DNA from: Nymphaea colorata
Taxonomy: Eukaryota > Streptophyta > Magnoliopsida > Nymphaeales > Nymphaeaceae
Reading direction: 5' to 3'
Assembly: GCF_008831285.2 (NCBI RefSeq)
Contig: NW_022204793.1
Coordinates: forward strand, 1 to 45,363
DNA: 45,363 nucleotides
Each line of letters opens with the position of its first letter. Position 1 is the stretch's first letter. The notes under the pieces are model-generated. The model did no database searches. It worked only from the letters and a program-made list of their open reading frames with translations, and was not told the DNA's origin. Shown piece by piece: positions 9,992 through 20,221 of the stretch. The translations under genes were made by a program, and so were the position numbers.

Positions 9992-10950
9992 TCAAATTCT
10001 CACACGCACCCACTCAGAAACCTCATCTGCCGTGTTTTTGGACTTGGAAAGCTCAGATATTAGGGCCTTATTGTCCTTTCCCAACTCGAATTGCTTTATC
10101 ATCTATGCCTGGATCGTCTTTTCGTGGTTTATCTAGTCCTCTAAATGGAAAAGCTGGTACTGATGTTTTGAAGCCTTGCCAGAATGAATTGGTTATCTTC
10201 TCGCAAAGTCTTGATCTAGTTGCTAAGTTTCTTGCCCGCGTGGGTCAATTTGCCTACTTCTCTTTCTACTTCTTCGTGAGAGTGGAATTTGATTTAATTT
10301 TCGATCTGAATCATCATGGATTTGATCTATTTTAGTTGATAGCGAATGTCAGAAAGATCTTCTTCCTCTTCTAGCTCCAGTCCTAGCAGATTTGAGGAAG
10401 GTTTTGATATCTTTAATCCGTTTTTCTGTTTGCTATGCATGTTCCTACTATCCTTTCTCAGCAATTCCGTCAATTGTTTGGTGGTTGTGATGGTTGATCG
10501 TGCCTTTTTGCGTGAAGGTTATTTCGAAACCTTATGAGTAAAGGTTTCCTGCAAAAAGTGTTTCCCTTTGGTTTGGCTCATGTTGGGATTTGTATTTTCC
10601 GCCTAAGGTTCATTTTGCGTGGTCTACTTGAACCTATCTTGTTCGACTGCTTCGCCTATCTTCTCCATGATGGCCATGAATCTTTTGCTGAGTGCGGTAT
10701 AATCCTAAATGAGTGCGACACTGGAGGCATATTTCTACATCATACGGTGGGTTACTTTATCTCTAATCTTTTTGTACTGGATGAGTTCTGATTCTATTTC
10801 GATGAGCGTGATATCGATGCTGTTGAGTTGAAACTTGTTCTTGGAGATGGTGCGTAGCTGTTTCAATTTTTTGGACTCGCGGAGCAGGGTGAGCTGCCAG
10901 TTGCTGACCTCTTCCTGGAAGGCCTGTAGGGAGACTTGGTTGGCGTCCAT
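9992..10950 (-). CDS. Coiled-coil protein, 312 aa, family not recognised
   Basis: Start ATG 10950 (MDANQVSLQAFQEEV), stop TGA 9992, with one 20-nt intron at 10141-10160. The spliced length is exactly 313 codons and there is no other frame break. Residues 1-110 form helical coiled coil (NWQLTLLRESKKLKQL, then IEIESELIQYKKI). Residues 115-190 are polar and probably disordered, with basic patches (SRKKARS). The C-terminal third is coiled coil again (EEVEREVGKLTHAGKKLSNQ). The compact size and the two coiled-coil halves resemble many axonemal or basal-body accessory proteins, but nothing is specific enough to name. It converges with the CEPT gene, with only 52 nt between the stop codons. Confidence 0.8.
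10141..10160 (-). other. 20-nt intron (coiled-coil gene)
   Basis: On the minus strand it reads GTACCAGCTTTTCCATTTAG. It joins ARLQNIK to DQINHEKTIQAQ, where the coiled coil continues in the new frame. A at position 15, ends TTTAG. Confidence 0.9.
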
Positions 10951-11060
10951 TGGGCAGTTATTGTTATGATTAAAAAGCAGCTAAATTCAAATTTTGAATC
11001 AAAAGCATAATATCACCGACAAAAAATGGACAGAGTTTAACATATAGGAAATAATGATGA

Positions 11061-11654
11061 TCACATTTAGTAGAAATCAACGTGGTAGTCGTCTATTGTC
11101 TTTAGTTTTATTTTGCCTTGCTCGGATGAAAAGGAAGGGTCTTCTTCGAAGTGAGTGCAAGGCCTTGTTTCATCATAATCCGGAAAGATGATATCGAGAA
11201 AGAAGGTAGGCTCTATGGCTGTAAACTAATGCAAGTTATCTTTGGTGCCTCGTGCGCCGTCTATAAACTTAGTGGCCTTCTCTGCGAGTATATGCGTTTC
11301 CCTGGTATATAGGCCCTAAGGAAGGGGAGAGTATAGTTTGGCTTCCATCTTGCCCCTCAATACATAGTTCACCACCTGCATCTGAGGGTGATCGTGCAAT
11401 TTCATCACTTCTCCCTTCGGTAGATGGTAGATCGTCATTCTAAGCGACTTGTACAGCAGTATGTTGCGGATTCCAATCCCATTCAAAAGCTGCTTTTAGC
11501 TTAGCCTCAGCTATGCGAACTGAAGCGAGTTTAGAGCAGAAAGTATGTTGAATGTTTGGCATTGGGTCTCCAGAGGAATCGCTGGCTTGTGGTTGGACAT
11601 CAAATCTATGGATGCTTGTGCGAGACGGTATATGGAGTTAGTCTTTCCTCGCAT
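11061..11654 (-). CDS. Thiol dioxygenase of the PCO/ADO (cysteamine/N-terminal cysteine oxidase) family
   Basis: These iron enzymes add O2 to cysteamine or to N-terminal cysteines and act as oxygen sensors through the Cys N-degron pathway. The cupin core is clear: LPKGEVMKLHDHPQMQVVNYVLRG carries the two HxH-type iron ligands, and DNLHQFTAIEP carries the third His, followed by FLDIIFPDY. It ends FYQM before TGA 11061. From ATG 11654 it has 197 aa with no break, short but sufficient for the core. A protein-like frame further upstream (to about 11796 or beyond, with MIVNLSEEEYLQYIQALKK) could be an extra 5' exon joined by a 40-nt intron. That joint does not match the 20-nt intron pattern, so I keep the downstream ATG. 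Confidence 0.85.
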
Positions 11655-11796
11655 GATATATAATATCGGAGCCCTAATTAAAACTCCATTGTTGATTGCT
11701 TTGTCCCATACCAAAAAATGAAAAAATAAGTTGAATACCCTTCTTGAGTGCCTAAATATATTGCAAGTATTCTTCCTCCGAAAGGTTCACAATCAT

Positions 11797-14467
11797 CTCA
11801 AGCTTCCATATTCTGTCACGAGTGTAAAGATTTGGAGGTTTGATGGTGTTGACGTTGGGAAGTTATGATGATTGATATCGATAAATTCTTGATAGAGAAT
11901 TAGCTATAATTTAATCTATGATTAATTTAGATTATATTGAAAAGCTGTGCTACTTAGAGGTTATTGCTGGTCGTTAAGCAAAATCATCAAAACTGGAAAA
12001 TATATATACCGTGGGATACTCCAGCGCGTGACCACCATAAAAGAAGCCTTCCGGGGATGATTTTTACACGATTATTCGGGTGATCGATTCTTGAAAAATT
12101 TACGCGGATGGTCCTGTGGACAATCCAAACAAGTCAAATGATATATTCGGAAGTATTGTAACAATTTTATGGGAATTTATGATTGTCCTGCGTCCATCAA
12201 TGATTTTGAGTGCATGTTATTTTTTTATTTTTTTCAACAGTTGCCTGAAATATTGCTGAAGGGGGTCGCAATCACATAGGGGATGGAAAAAGTATCATGT
12301 GAGAGCTTTACCAAGCAGGATGTTATCCTTTTTGTTTATATTTTTACCTCTTGATGAAAAATTGAAGCATAATAAAGGAAGGATGTAAATAGAAAAATTT
12401 GATAAAAATCAAAAAAATAAGTTAAGTAACTCCGAATTCCTTCAAGTCTCACTGAATGAAGAAGGTTGAGCCATTGCTCGAAGTCGAGTAGAGCAATTTT
12501 TATTCCCTTTAAATTTAAAATGAGATTTCTTCGCAACATTCGCTTAGATGCTCCTCAAAGTTGAAGAAGCTGCCCATTTACTCAGAACTTGTCTCAGTTG
12601 ATTTTTCCTATGCTTCCATGGTGTATTTGCTTTGCGGGAGCTGGGATTATTCCATGATGAGATTGCCGTAATTTCTTTCCACTTTAGAGAGGCAAGCGGA
12701 AGACTTGTAGGTATAAAGAAGGGTATGAGCCTTCTCGGAAATTGCTTCCGAGTACTTTCTCGGTCTGGAGATGAAAACTTTTCTGTTCTGCATTTTTTTC
12801 CAACTATAAATAAATATTATATCCATTTTCAGGATTATTTCCGATTTGTACCAAAATTTTCTTACTTCTTTCGATAAACTTCTATGGCGTCGATTCGCAC
12901 GCTCTCGAGCCGTCCTAGTGGATTAGTGTGCGTATAGACTGTATTGGAGTGGCTACGATATGGCTAGGACCTTGATTAGATGGAGGTTTTAGAAAAAAAG
13001 ATGAAGATATAAATCAAGCGTTATCTTTTGGATTGAAATAAGGGTGACCGATGGGGGTCTGGGAGGTGAGGCGGCCAAGTTTCATCGGCTTTTTTCAATT
13101 TTTAGGCAGGATAAGTGGGTTTTTTCTTATCATGTTGCCTTGTTTTTAAACTTATCACACCGAAATGAGAATTTTCCAAAATAAATTCAAACTGTATCGA
13201 CCATAAATCACTCAGAAAAGACTTGATTTGCATTGTTGGCAAGCTTGGAATCATTTGGAGATGAGGTATAGAACAACCATGAGGAGGGTGCTGTAGGGAC
13301 TACCTACGGTATTTTGGATGTTATCCCTTAAAGACATATGTCCCAAAAATGATGAAAATGAGTTGCATCATTTTGGAAAAAATTGATTCATCAGGCTTTT
13401 ATTCACTTTTAGATTTATATCCCAGTTAAAGAAATAAAATAAATAACAAATATGCCGAAAATCATTAATTTTTATCAATATGGAGGCTTGGAGAGAGAGA
13501 TAGGGCAGGGGATTGACAAAATTATTTTTTTTATAGTTTAATGGCAATTTTTACTTCGTTTATATTTATAATCTTATTTATAAATGGTCAAGCAAGTAGC
13601 ATACAACTTTACAATACTTTGATATTATTTTGCAGGCATTGCATCTTTATCTGCATCAAGATTAGCATTTCGGTGAGAATTTTGGTCAATTTTGGGTGAT
13701 TGATATTTTGGCGTTTAGCTTTAATTTGCCTTCGAGTGTCAGCAAGAAAAAAAATGTAATTATATCATCAAACTATCCTTATGGATTTATTCTGGATTAC
13801 ATTATGAGTGATTTGGCACTATTTTTTGTCGGTTTAACTCAGTGACTAACACCAAGATTTATCCCATATGATCACTGCAATATTTTTCATGTCTGAACAC
13901 ATACATAAACCGGAAAGATTTTACTTTCTCTAAATCCTTCATATAAATTGTTTATGTGGTCTGTTTAGGGATGGAGATGATGGTGATGATGTGTTGGAGA
14001 TATATTCATGATTGCAGCCAATTAAACATTTAGGACAGTAACTGAGGGCTAATCGTCAGAAAGAGAGAAAGTTGGTATGGATTAAAATAGTTGCGAAGTG
14101 AACTTTCTTCATTCAGAAATATCAACTTTGCATCCTCATCGATTATATATAAGATTATTATCGAGAAGGTTGATAAAGCTTCTAACTGTCTCAAGATAAT
14201 GCCGATAATGTGGTTCCTATATCCTTATTGGTTAATCTTAGAGGATTTTTATCTTATTAATTAATCCCCCAATATTCATATGAAACAACTCCATTCACGC
14301 TTCCCGATATTTTTTTACAAATACTTTCTAACCTTTCCCAATCTTTCCTTCCCATCAAGTCCAGTCCAGGGTCACACCCTAATCACTCATGGGATTGTCC
14401 ATTCTTTTTTTTCCAAATGATTTGAATTTTAAGCACAAATGTGATGAGCAGTAAAGTAATTATACTA
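11797..14467. other. 2.7-kb AT-rich stretch without a convincing gene
   Basis: Apart from the possible 5' extension of the dioxygenase (a readable minus frame, continuing to about 11890), I find no protein-like frame, tRNA, rRNA or recognisable repeat. The sequence is AT-rich with many homopolymer runs. A moderately GC-richer island at 12010-12150 has no structure I can name. An ORF at about 12632-12997 (plus) stays open only because TAA/TAG are sense, and its sequence is T-rich and not protein-like. This is the longest apparently empty stretch of the window. Confidence 0.45.
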
Positions 14468-14626
14468 TCATTATTAGAGAGAGGAGAAGTCGAAATAATT
14501 GATGTAATTTTGGTTATCGTTGCTGGTCTATGAAGTCTTGTCCGAGTCAAGCTCACACCCCTCGAACTGCTCCTCGAGGTCAGGGAATATCTGCGGATGA
14601 TCCTACTCTTGAATAGCTTCTTCCAT
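14468..14626 (-). CDS. Short acidic ORF (52 aa), possible last exon of a larger gene
   Basis: ATG 14626 to TGA 14468 encodes MEEAIQEQDHPQIFPDLEEQ followed by an acidic, then Asn/Ser/Tyr-rich tail. It stands out because this segment is GC-richer than its AT-rich surroundings and the frame is strongly protein-like. The sequence just upstream (14627-14690) is also GC-rich and codes plausibly in another frame (MKDLPTALNSAASLQ), so this may be the end of a broken or spliced gene rather than a free small protein. No intron fitting the local pattern joins the two. No family recognised. Confidence 0.4.
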
Positions 14627-15151
14627 TGGGCCTTTTTGGCCTAGAGGGAGGCGGCGGAATTGAGGGCGGTGGGTAGGTCCTTCATCAAATAATTTGAGTT
14701 AATATTACAAGCATAACGAACGCATATGCTATTTATTTTGGGAAAAAACAGCAAAAAATAGTCAATCGGTATATGGGTGGAAGAGAGATGAACGGTAAGA
14801 AGATAATGAGACTAATACATATTTTTTGGAAAGAGGATCAATTACCAGAAGTGAAATAACTCTATTTGATGAATCTATGATCAGATAGACAGCTTATTTC
14901 TATCGTAACCTGATGGATGGGGTGGTTACTTATACTAATAAGGTTGAAGCCCTCCTGAGCGCTAAAACGGTTTTTTCAAATTTGAATTTTGCTTCTATCT
15001 CACATTATAATTTGAATTTTATGATCATCCCCCTTAAACAAAGGCCTGCGTTTCGAATTTTCACAATTATGCTGATTTCAGGGTGGCTTTTGGATGTTTG
15101 ATAGTTGTTTACTATTTTATCTATTCTTTGAGTTAATATTTCTGTTATAAC

Positions 15152-16428
15152 ATGGAGACCGGTCTATCGCTGCTCCAAAAATAGTTCAAAATCCCCAAAC
15201 ACCCCAATAAAGAACTCCAAATAAGGCACATCGATTCCAATATACTCCTTCATCGCTCAGCTAATCGAAGCCTTGAAGGAATACGTTCACTCGGAGTTCC
15301 GATATAGTTGGGCGTAGTTCCTCATCTGCAACAGGAAGCACCAAACCGTTCAATTGGTCAGTACGCATGCACTGACATAGAGTCGTGGATTTATCACGTA
15401 AAGCATAGCTTGGAGTCTCAGCTTCTCAACTCGCTGCTGCTGATCAACGATCCCAAGAAGTGCAGGCTGTTTCTACGACTGAGAAAATATGTATTGCAGC
15501 TATCGAATGTGAACATGCTCGATGAGATTGTTCTCAAGCATGAAGATGTGATCAGTAAATGTGGGATAATGTAGCGATTGTCCATCGGATGTTTCCTCCC
15601 AATATAAAGAAAGAAATCATGAATGGAGTTAAACAGATATTCATCTCGTACAAAGTGGCAGAGGCGAAGTAAGGAATGAGTGTATTTAGGATCTATGCAT
15701 GCGTCTTCATTGAATACATACTCTCCATATACGATTCTATCGATTAAAGCCAGCAATCCTTCATGGTTGGTGATACAAAATGTCTTCAAATATCGTCATA
15801 TCTAACTTTTCCACCATCAATAAGTTCAATTCCAACCTGCACAGAGAAAATGGACTCTATCGCAAGCTTTAAAACGCTTAGAATTCATACACGATAATTG
15901 AGACTAAGTTTTTACCTCAAAAATTGTAAAAACAGAAGACTAAATTTCAATAGGAACCCAATGGAAGTGAGTACTATAGCAATAGCATCAATTTTTCTGA
16001 AGATAGCTCCTAGAACTTACATCAAGAGCATAACTCAAGGATGGTAGAGAAGGAAAACTTGAACGAAAACCAAAATCACTTCATGAAGACAAAGGACAAA
16101 AATGCGAAAATCTCATATAGAACCCACAGGAATAGCGATCATAGATAAAGATATAGGAGGACAGTTATCATCCCATTCATATCTAAACTAGACAAGCAAA
16201 ATCTGCTCTCATAGCTCAATCAATAAATCCATTGAAAGCCTTATCGCCAGAAACGAACAATTCAAGTATCGGCTACTATCGGGCAAAGGCTCAATGAAGA
16301 TGGAGCTGAGCCACGAGGAAGAGGACAGCATTAACGAAACGATCAATATCATCCACAACAGTATTGTGCGAAACAGGAGGGATAGTTATGATTTTAATAT
16401 TGATATCAGATAATTGTCGATCAACTGA
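15152..16428 (+). CDS. Unrecognised protein, about 400 aa, several short introns and frame breaks
   Basis: Starts METGLSLLQKQFKIPKHPNK at ATG 15152 and ends RQLSIN before TGA 16426-16428. The first half is a helical domain (IPIYSFIAQLIEALKEYVHSE, then SWIYHVKHSLESQLLNSLLL, MFPPNIKKEIMNGV and ACVFIEYILSIYDS). The second half is Asn/Ser/Lys-rich and probably disordered, ending in an acidic patch (ELSHEEEDSINET). Introns of 20, 20 and 21 nt (15361-15380, 15555-15574, 15669-15689) are clear. Frame breaks near 15230, 15777 (an AAAA run) and 16100-16140 have no intron. An ATG at 15780 could start a second gene, but one missing A joins both halves. Its stop overlaps the stop of the converging sorting-nexin gene. 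Confidence 0.6.
15361..15380 (+). other. 20-nt intron (hypothetical gene)
   Basis: GTACGCATGCACTGACATAG, A at position 15. It joins HQTVQLVK to SWIYHVKHSLES in a different frame. Confidence 0.85.
15555..15574 (+). other. 20-nt intron (hypothetical gene)
   Basis: GTAAATGTGGGATAATGTAG, A at position 15. It joins LKHEDVIT to IVHRMFPPNIKK. Confidence 0.85.
15669..15689 (+). other. Probable 21-nt in-frame intron (hypothetical gene)
   Basis: It starts GTAAGG and ends ATTTAG with the A six bases from the 3' end. Its length is a multiple of three, so only the pattern supports it. Removal joins VAEAK to IYACVFIEY. Confidence 0.65.
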
Positions 16429-17992
16429 GCATAGTGTATTTGATGTTTTTGTCCTACTGCATCCCCATGGCATTGGAGAGGATGTCTGCCCATAGGATCA
16501 TGCTCTCACTGTTCAATCTGGACTGACTCTATATGTAATTTTTCACATATTTTGCAATATTCCGATTCGTTTCTTTGAAGTATCTCATGCACTCGTTATA
16601 GATCTATTTATTGTATAGAGCGTAGGAGTCTCTGAGTATCTTTGCCTCGTTTGTCTCTTTGGGAAGCATGATAGCGAATGCTTATTACTTTACTTTTGGT
16701 TTTTATGTGATTTTATTCACGCATCCCCATTTCGATAGGTCATTACCTTCATATAATTTCAGTTTTCTCTTTAGCAAGTTGACTCTAACATCACAAAAAA
16801 TCTGTTGTTTTTCCGCTAAGCCTTGCAAGCTATCCATCAAGTTATCATAAACAGACTCTCGTACTTAACTAACCCATACATTTCATTTCGCAGTAATTTT
16901 GCTTGTTAGCAGAATTTATCTAATAGATAATTGATACGAGTATTGTTCGGAGATTAGTTGGAAATTGGAGAAGAGGTTGTTTTAAAGTAAGGGCAATTTG
17001 AGTGAAGATCTAAACTGGTGATCATAATTCCATATATTTTGCAATTGGTGCCTATGCTCTTGAATGTTTCACTACAATTCTCCAGGGAAGTTGCACAGGC
17101 CTTGAAATCTTTATATATTCTACGTTATTTATCGATACTTCTTACACAGGGTTGTGTCTAGGTGAGATATTTTTGGGTTTGAAGAAGAATCCGGTGAGAT
17201 TTTTATTGATTTAGCAGGTGACTTCTCCTTCCATGTTGCATATCCTGCTCATCTACACTTCGCTGTTCAAGCATTTGTATTAGATTTGAACTTTTCCCAA
17301 AGGTTTGACTACTTTATCGTCAAAATTCTTGCACCATGGGTTCTGATTTCAATTCTGGAATGGTGATTAACTTATTGAGGAACATCTAAAGTATGATTAA
17401 TCGTTGGTGAGATGCTTGTCGTCGTATCTTCTGTACTGTCCTTTTCGGATATGGGCGGCACTGGTAGGCCAGGGTATAAAAAGTTTAGTTTTTCCTTCAG
17501 CCATTCAAAGTCGCTGTATCTTCGCTATACCCTTATGTGCAATGGTTCCACCAAGATCTCATAAGTGATGTATGATTTTTAGAAAAGTCCTCCCTATCTT
17601 TTGTTGTATTTCAATATCTTTATCTCCAATTTTTCATTGAAAAACTAAGGAACTATTTTCTTCTTCAGGCATTTAACAACATGAAAGTATTTTCCTTCAT
17701 TTTTATCCTCCTATTTCCCAATATTTTTTTATGATGTATTTTCGGTTGTTGCTTCTTCTTTCTTTACCTCTTCTTTGGCTTCACTGGACGGCTCTACGAT
17801 TTCTGGTTCTGTATGGCTGGTTTTAAACTTTTCCACAATATTTTTGAGTGCATCCAAGGTCCAAAGTTCAAGGTTGTCGCCGGCGCCTTGATTATTCGAG
17901 ATGAGGAATTGTTGAAAGACTTCGGGATTGTATCCTCCCTCGATGATTTCCTTATAAAGGTATGTTTGCTTCTTGGTCAATTCGTCTTACAT
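16421..17992 (-). CDS. PX-BAR sorting nexin
   Basis: Sorting nexins bind phosphoinositide-rich endosomes through PX and BAR domains. Start ATG 17992 (MQDELTKKQTYLYKE). The first 60 residues form a helical module with GGYNPEVFQQFL and LWTLDALKNIVEKF, which I recall from other ciliate traffic proteins. The PX domain follows: YITYEILV, then RRYSDFEWLKEKLNFLYPGLPVPP, then LQMFLNKLITIPEL. The rest is a long helical BAR-type region, with ETFKSIGTN, LRNEMYG, LMDSLQGLAEKQQ, RYFKETNRNIAKYVK and ILWADILSNAMG. A 26-nt intron at 17120-17145 fits the pattern. Other frame changes (about 17430, 17310 and 16885) are unresolved and may be base errors. Stop TGA 16421. Confidence 0.85.
17120..17145 (-). other. 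26-nt intron (sorting nexin)
   Basis: The minus strand starts GTAAGAAG and ends ATAACGTAG. The A six bases from the 3' end, followed by a pyrimidine, fits the 20-nt class. It joins RHNPV to IYKDFKACATSLEN in the BAR region. Confidence 0.75.
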
Positions 17993-18177
17993 TATTATGT
18001 TAAAAATCTATATTTATCGATCCGCTTTTGATTAGTATAAACAACAGAATTCAAGCGGAGGCAGAGAGCTTAGGATTATGGATGATTTATTAATTTGGCT
18101 CTGAAGCTTATTGGCATAAAAAGAGTATACCTATATTGCATGATAGGCAGAAATGTTCCACTCATATATATTCTATA
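17993..18177. promoter_or_regulatory. Shared upstream region of two divergent genes
   Basis: 185 AT-rich nt separate the starts of the sorting nexin (minus) and the coiled-coil gene at 18178 (plus), so both promoters must lie here or in the coding ends. I see AT-rich runs but no specific motif. Confidence 0.35.
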
Positions 18178-19885
18178 ATGTCAGAAGTTATTGTAGCAGA
18201 GTAGCAAATCGAGTTGGTGAATATCGTATAGGTGGTGCAGACGAGTCTGAGTCGCAATTTCGCGATAATTCTAAAGAGATTGAACCACCACGATGCCCTG
18301 CTGGCCCAGTATCAACTCAATGGCAATCAGCAGCAGACAGAAAATATCAACCAATTACTCAGACTGGAGCAGCAATTACTCTAATACAAGGCAGCCATCT
18401 CCGACCAGTTCCAGAAGTATACCAAAAGAGTCAATCCCTCGAGGAAAAATATTCATCACTACGCTCAGGCCTAGATTAAAATGTCACCTTCGCCAAGCGA
18501 GTCAATGAAGAACTCTTCACCACGCAACTGCAATTCGAAGAAAAATTGAAACAAAATAACTGGAGGCGGCTGTAGTCACGTAACATGTGCAATTGCTCGC
18601 CATGGAACAGAATCGTCTCAATGATGAAGTCAATAAAAAGGAGAATAAGGTGGAGGCGCAGAGGATCATCAAAGAAACCGAAATACTCAAGGATAAGAAT
18701 TCTTTTATTGAGAGCGAACTTAAAGTGGCATATCACAAGATTGAAAAGATGGAGATTCTGAATTAGAAGGCTGAGAGGATGCAGGCGAAGAAGGAAGTGG
18801 AGATTTTCAAGGAAATTGAGGAGAGGGTAAAGAAGGAAATCAAAAGCAACCTCACATCACCGATCGTTCAACAACTTCCAAATATCGCTGCAGGATTATC
18901 CAGCAATCCAAGAGACAACCAAGGTCGCTACTCAGTCACAGGATCAATCATCGATAAATCTAACTTCTAGCCTAGCCAATACCAACAAGAGCAGGAAAAT
19001 AGGAGGGGAAGTGTCATTGTGGAAGGCTCTAACGGATAGCCCAATAATGTTAGAGTAAATCTGAGTGGAAATATCGACTTTTATCTGGAGAAGTGGGGTG
19101 AAAAGATGAAAAACTTCGAGACTCAGCTGAAGGAAATGGGTGAAAACATGAAGGTTCTAAACAAAGGCACTGGAAAGAAGGAATCAAGAGAAAACAAAGA
19201 AAACTCATCCTAGGGAATAAAGTAAAAGCTTAATGAGCTGAAGCCTTAAATCGTGAAGCTCTGGGCGAAATTCGATACAATTGATGATAGAGTTTCCTTC
19301 AACTAAAGAAAAATCGAAGAGAGGATGAAGAGCATTGCCGAACTGACAGGAATAATAAAGTAAAATAATGTGTCAAGGCTTGAGGAGAAGGTGAAGAACA
19401 TGCAGACATAGATTTTCACCACGCTTAAGGAAATCAAAGGAAAGCTAGACTCAAAGCTCAGCCAAACTGATCACGATAAATATGTCAAGATGATGGAGTA
19501 AAAACTCACCCAAATGAATGATATGATCTACCTTAAGAGCGACAAGCTATAGGTCAAAAAAGCGTTGCTTTTCCTATAGTCGAAGATAAAGTAGATCATT
19601 TTAGTCATCTCCGAAGACGAATAGAATGAAAAGGACGCTCTTCTGACCAAAAAGCAACTGAAGTGCATCTCATGCGACAAGGAAATCGATAAATTTTCAG
19701 GCATAATCTCAAGTCCGAAGGGCAACTGGGACGGCATGCCATTCAAGGACCATCCATCTGAGATTCTCGGCAGATTTGGCATGACGAATTTCGGTTCTCT
19801 TTCCAAGAAGTTGAAGAAACTCGAAGGAAAGGACCTTCCTGTGCTGAACAAGCGTAACGCTAACCAAAGTTTCCAAGCAAATTGA
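18178..19885 (+). CDS. Coiled-coil protein with QRICH2/DUF4795-like C-terminus, about 569 aa
   Basis: Start ATG 18178 (MSEVIVAEQQIELVNIVQVV), stop TGA 19883-19885 followed at once by another TGA. It is mostly coiled coil (LLRLEQQLLQYKAAIS, EQNRLNDEVNKKENK, ISQIKxK-like stretches), with a Ser/Asn/Gly-rich linker around residues 240-310. The last 100 residues are distinct: KKQLKCISCDKEID, then GNWDGMPFKDHP and EILGRFG. A CxSCD motif near the end of a long coiled coil recalls the DUF4795 region of QRICH2-type sperm-flagellum proteins. This is family memory, not a search. Two frame breaks at about 18427 (AAAA) and 18544 (AAAAA) each need one more A. With both, the gene has 570 whole codons. Confidence 0.72.
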
Positions 19886-20015
19886 TGATGTTTTTTCAGC
19901 TAATCCCTTCTATTTTATATTGATACCCTTGCATATGATGCTGGTGATAATAAATTCTCTTTATGTGATGGTTGGTAGCGGTATTATTATCGCTTTGGCA
20001 TTGTTATTTTAGATT

Positions 20016-20087
20016 GTCCGAGTGGCTCAATGGTAGAGCATTAGACTTCTAATCTAAGGGTTGTGGGTTCGAGTCCCATCTCGGATG
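20016..20087 (+). tRNA. tRNA-Arg(TCT)
   Basis: A 72-nt cloverleaf. The acceptor stem pairs 20016-20022 with 20080-20086 (one G-U), discriminator G20087. The D stem is GCTC/GAGC. The anticodon stem TTAGA/TCTAA encloses the loop CTTCTAA, giving anticodon TCT, which reads AGA. The T arm GTGGG/CCCAT has the TTCGAGT loop. No intron. It lies between the coiled-coil gene and the otubain gene on the same strand. Confidence 0.94.
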
Positions 20088-20089
20088 TA

Positions 20090-20094
20090 TTTTT
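20090..20094 (+). terminator. RNA polymerase III T-run terminator
   Basis: Five T residues just after the tRNA-Arg, with further T runs following. Confidence 0.65.
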
Positions 20095-20221
20095 ATTTTT
20101 CAAAAAATAGGCATTTTTATGTTATTTTTATTGTTTTTTTGTTTTTGGAGTTTTGAAGTAGGCTGGTAAACTTTTTCGACTATTGATGTTGTTGGTTGGT
20201 TGGAATTTGAATAATAATAAG

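Noticed and set aside
12632-12997. Plus-strand ORF starting MRELGLFHDE in the AT-rich gap.
   Set aside because: It stays open mainly because TAA/TAG are sense. It is T-rich, with no protein-like periodicity or family match.
15181-15220. CCCCAAA/CCCCAA words resembling ciliate telomere repeats.
   Set aside because: Only isolated words within coding sequence, with no tandem array.
17300-17325. A TGA in the sorting nexin that could be read as Trp, as in karyorelict ciliates with an ambiguous TGA.
   Set aside because: Removing one T from the TTTT run restores a good frame without it. No conserved Trp in DRC4, TTLL, D2HGDH or CEPT is encoded by TGA.
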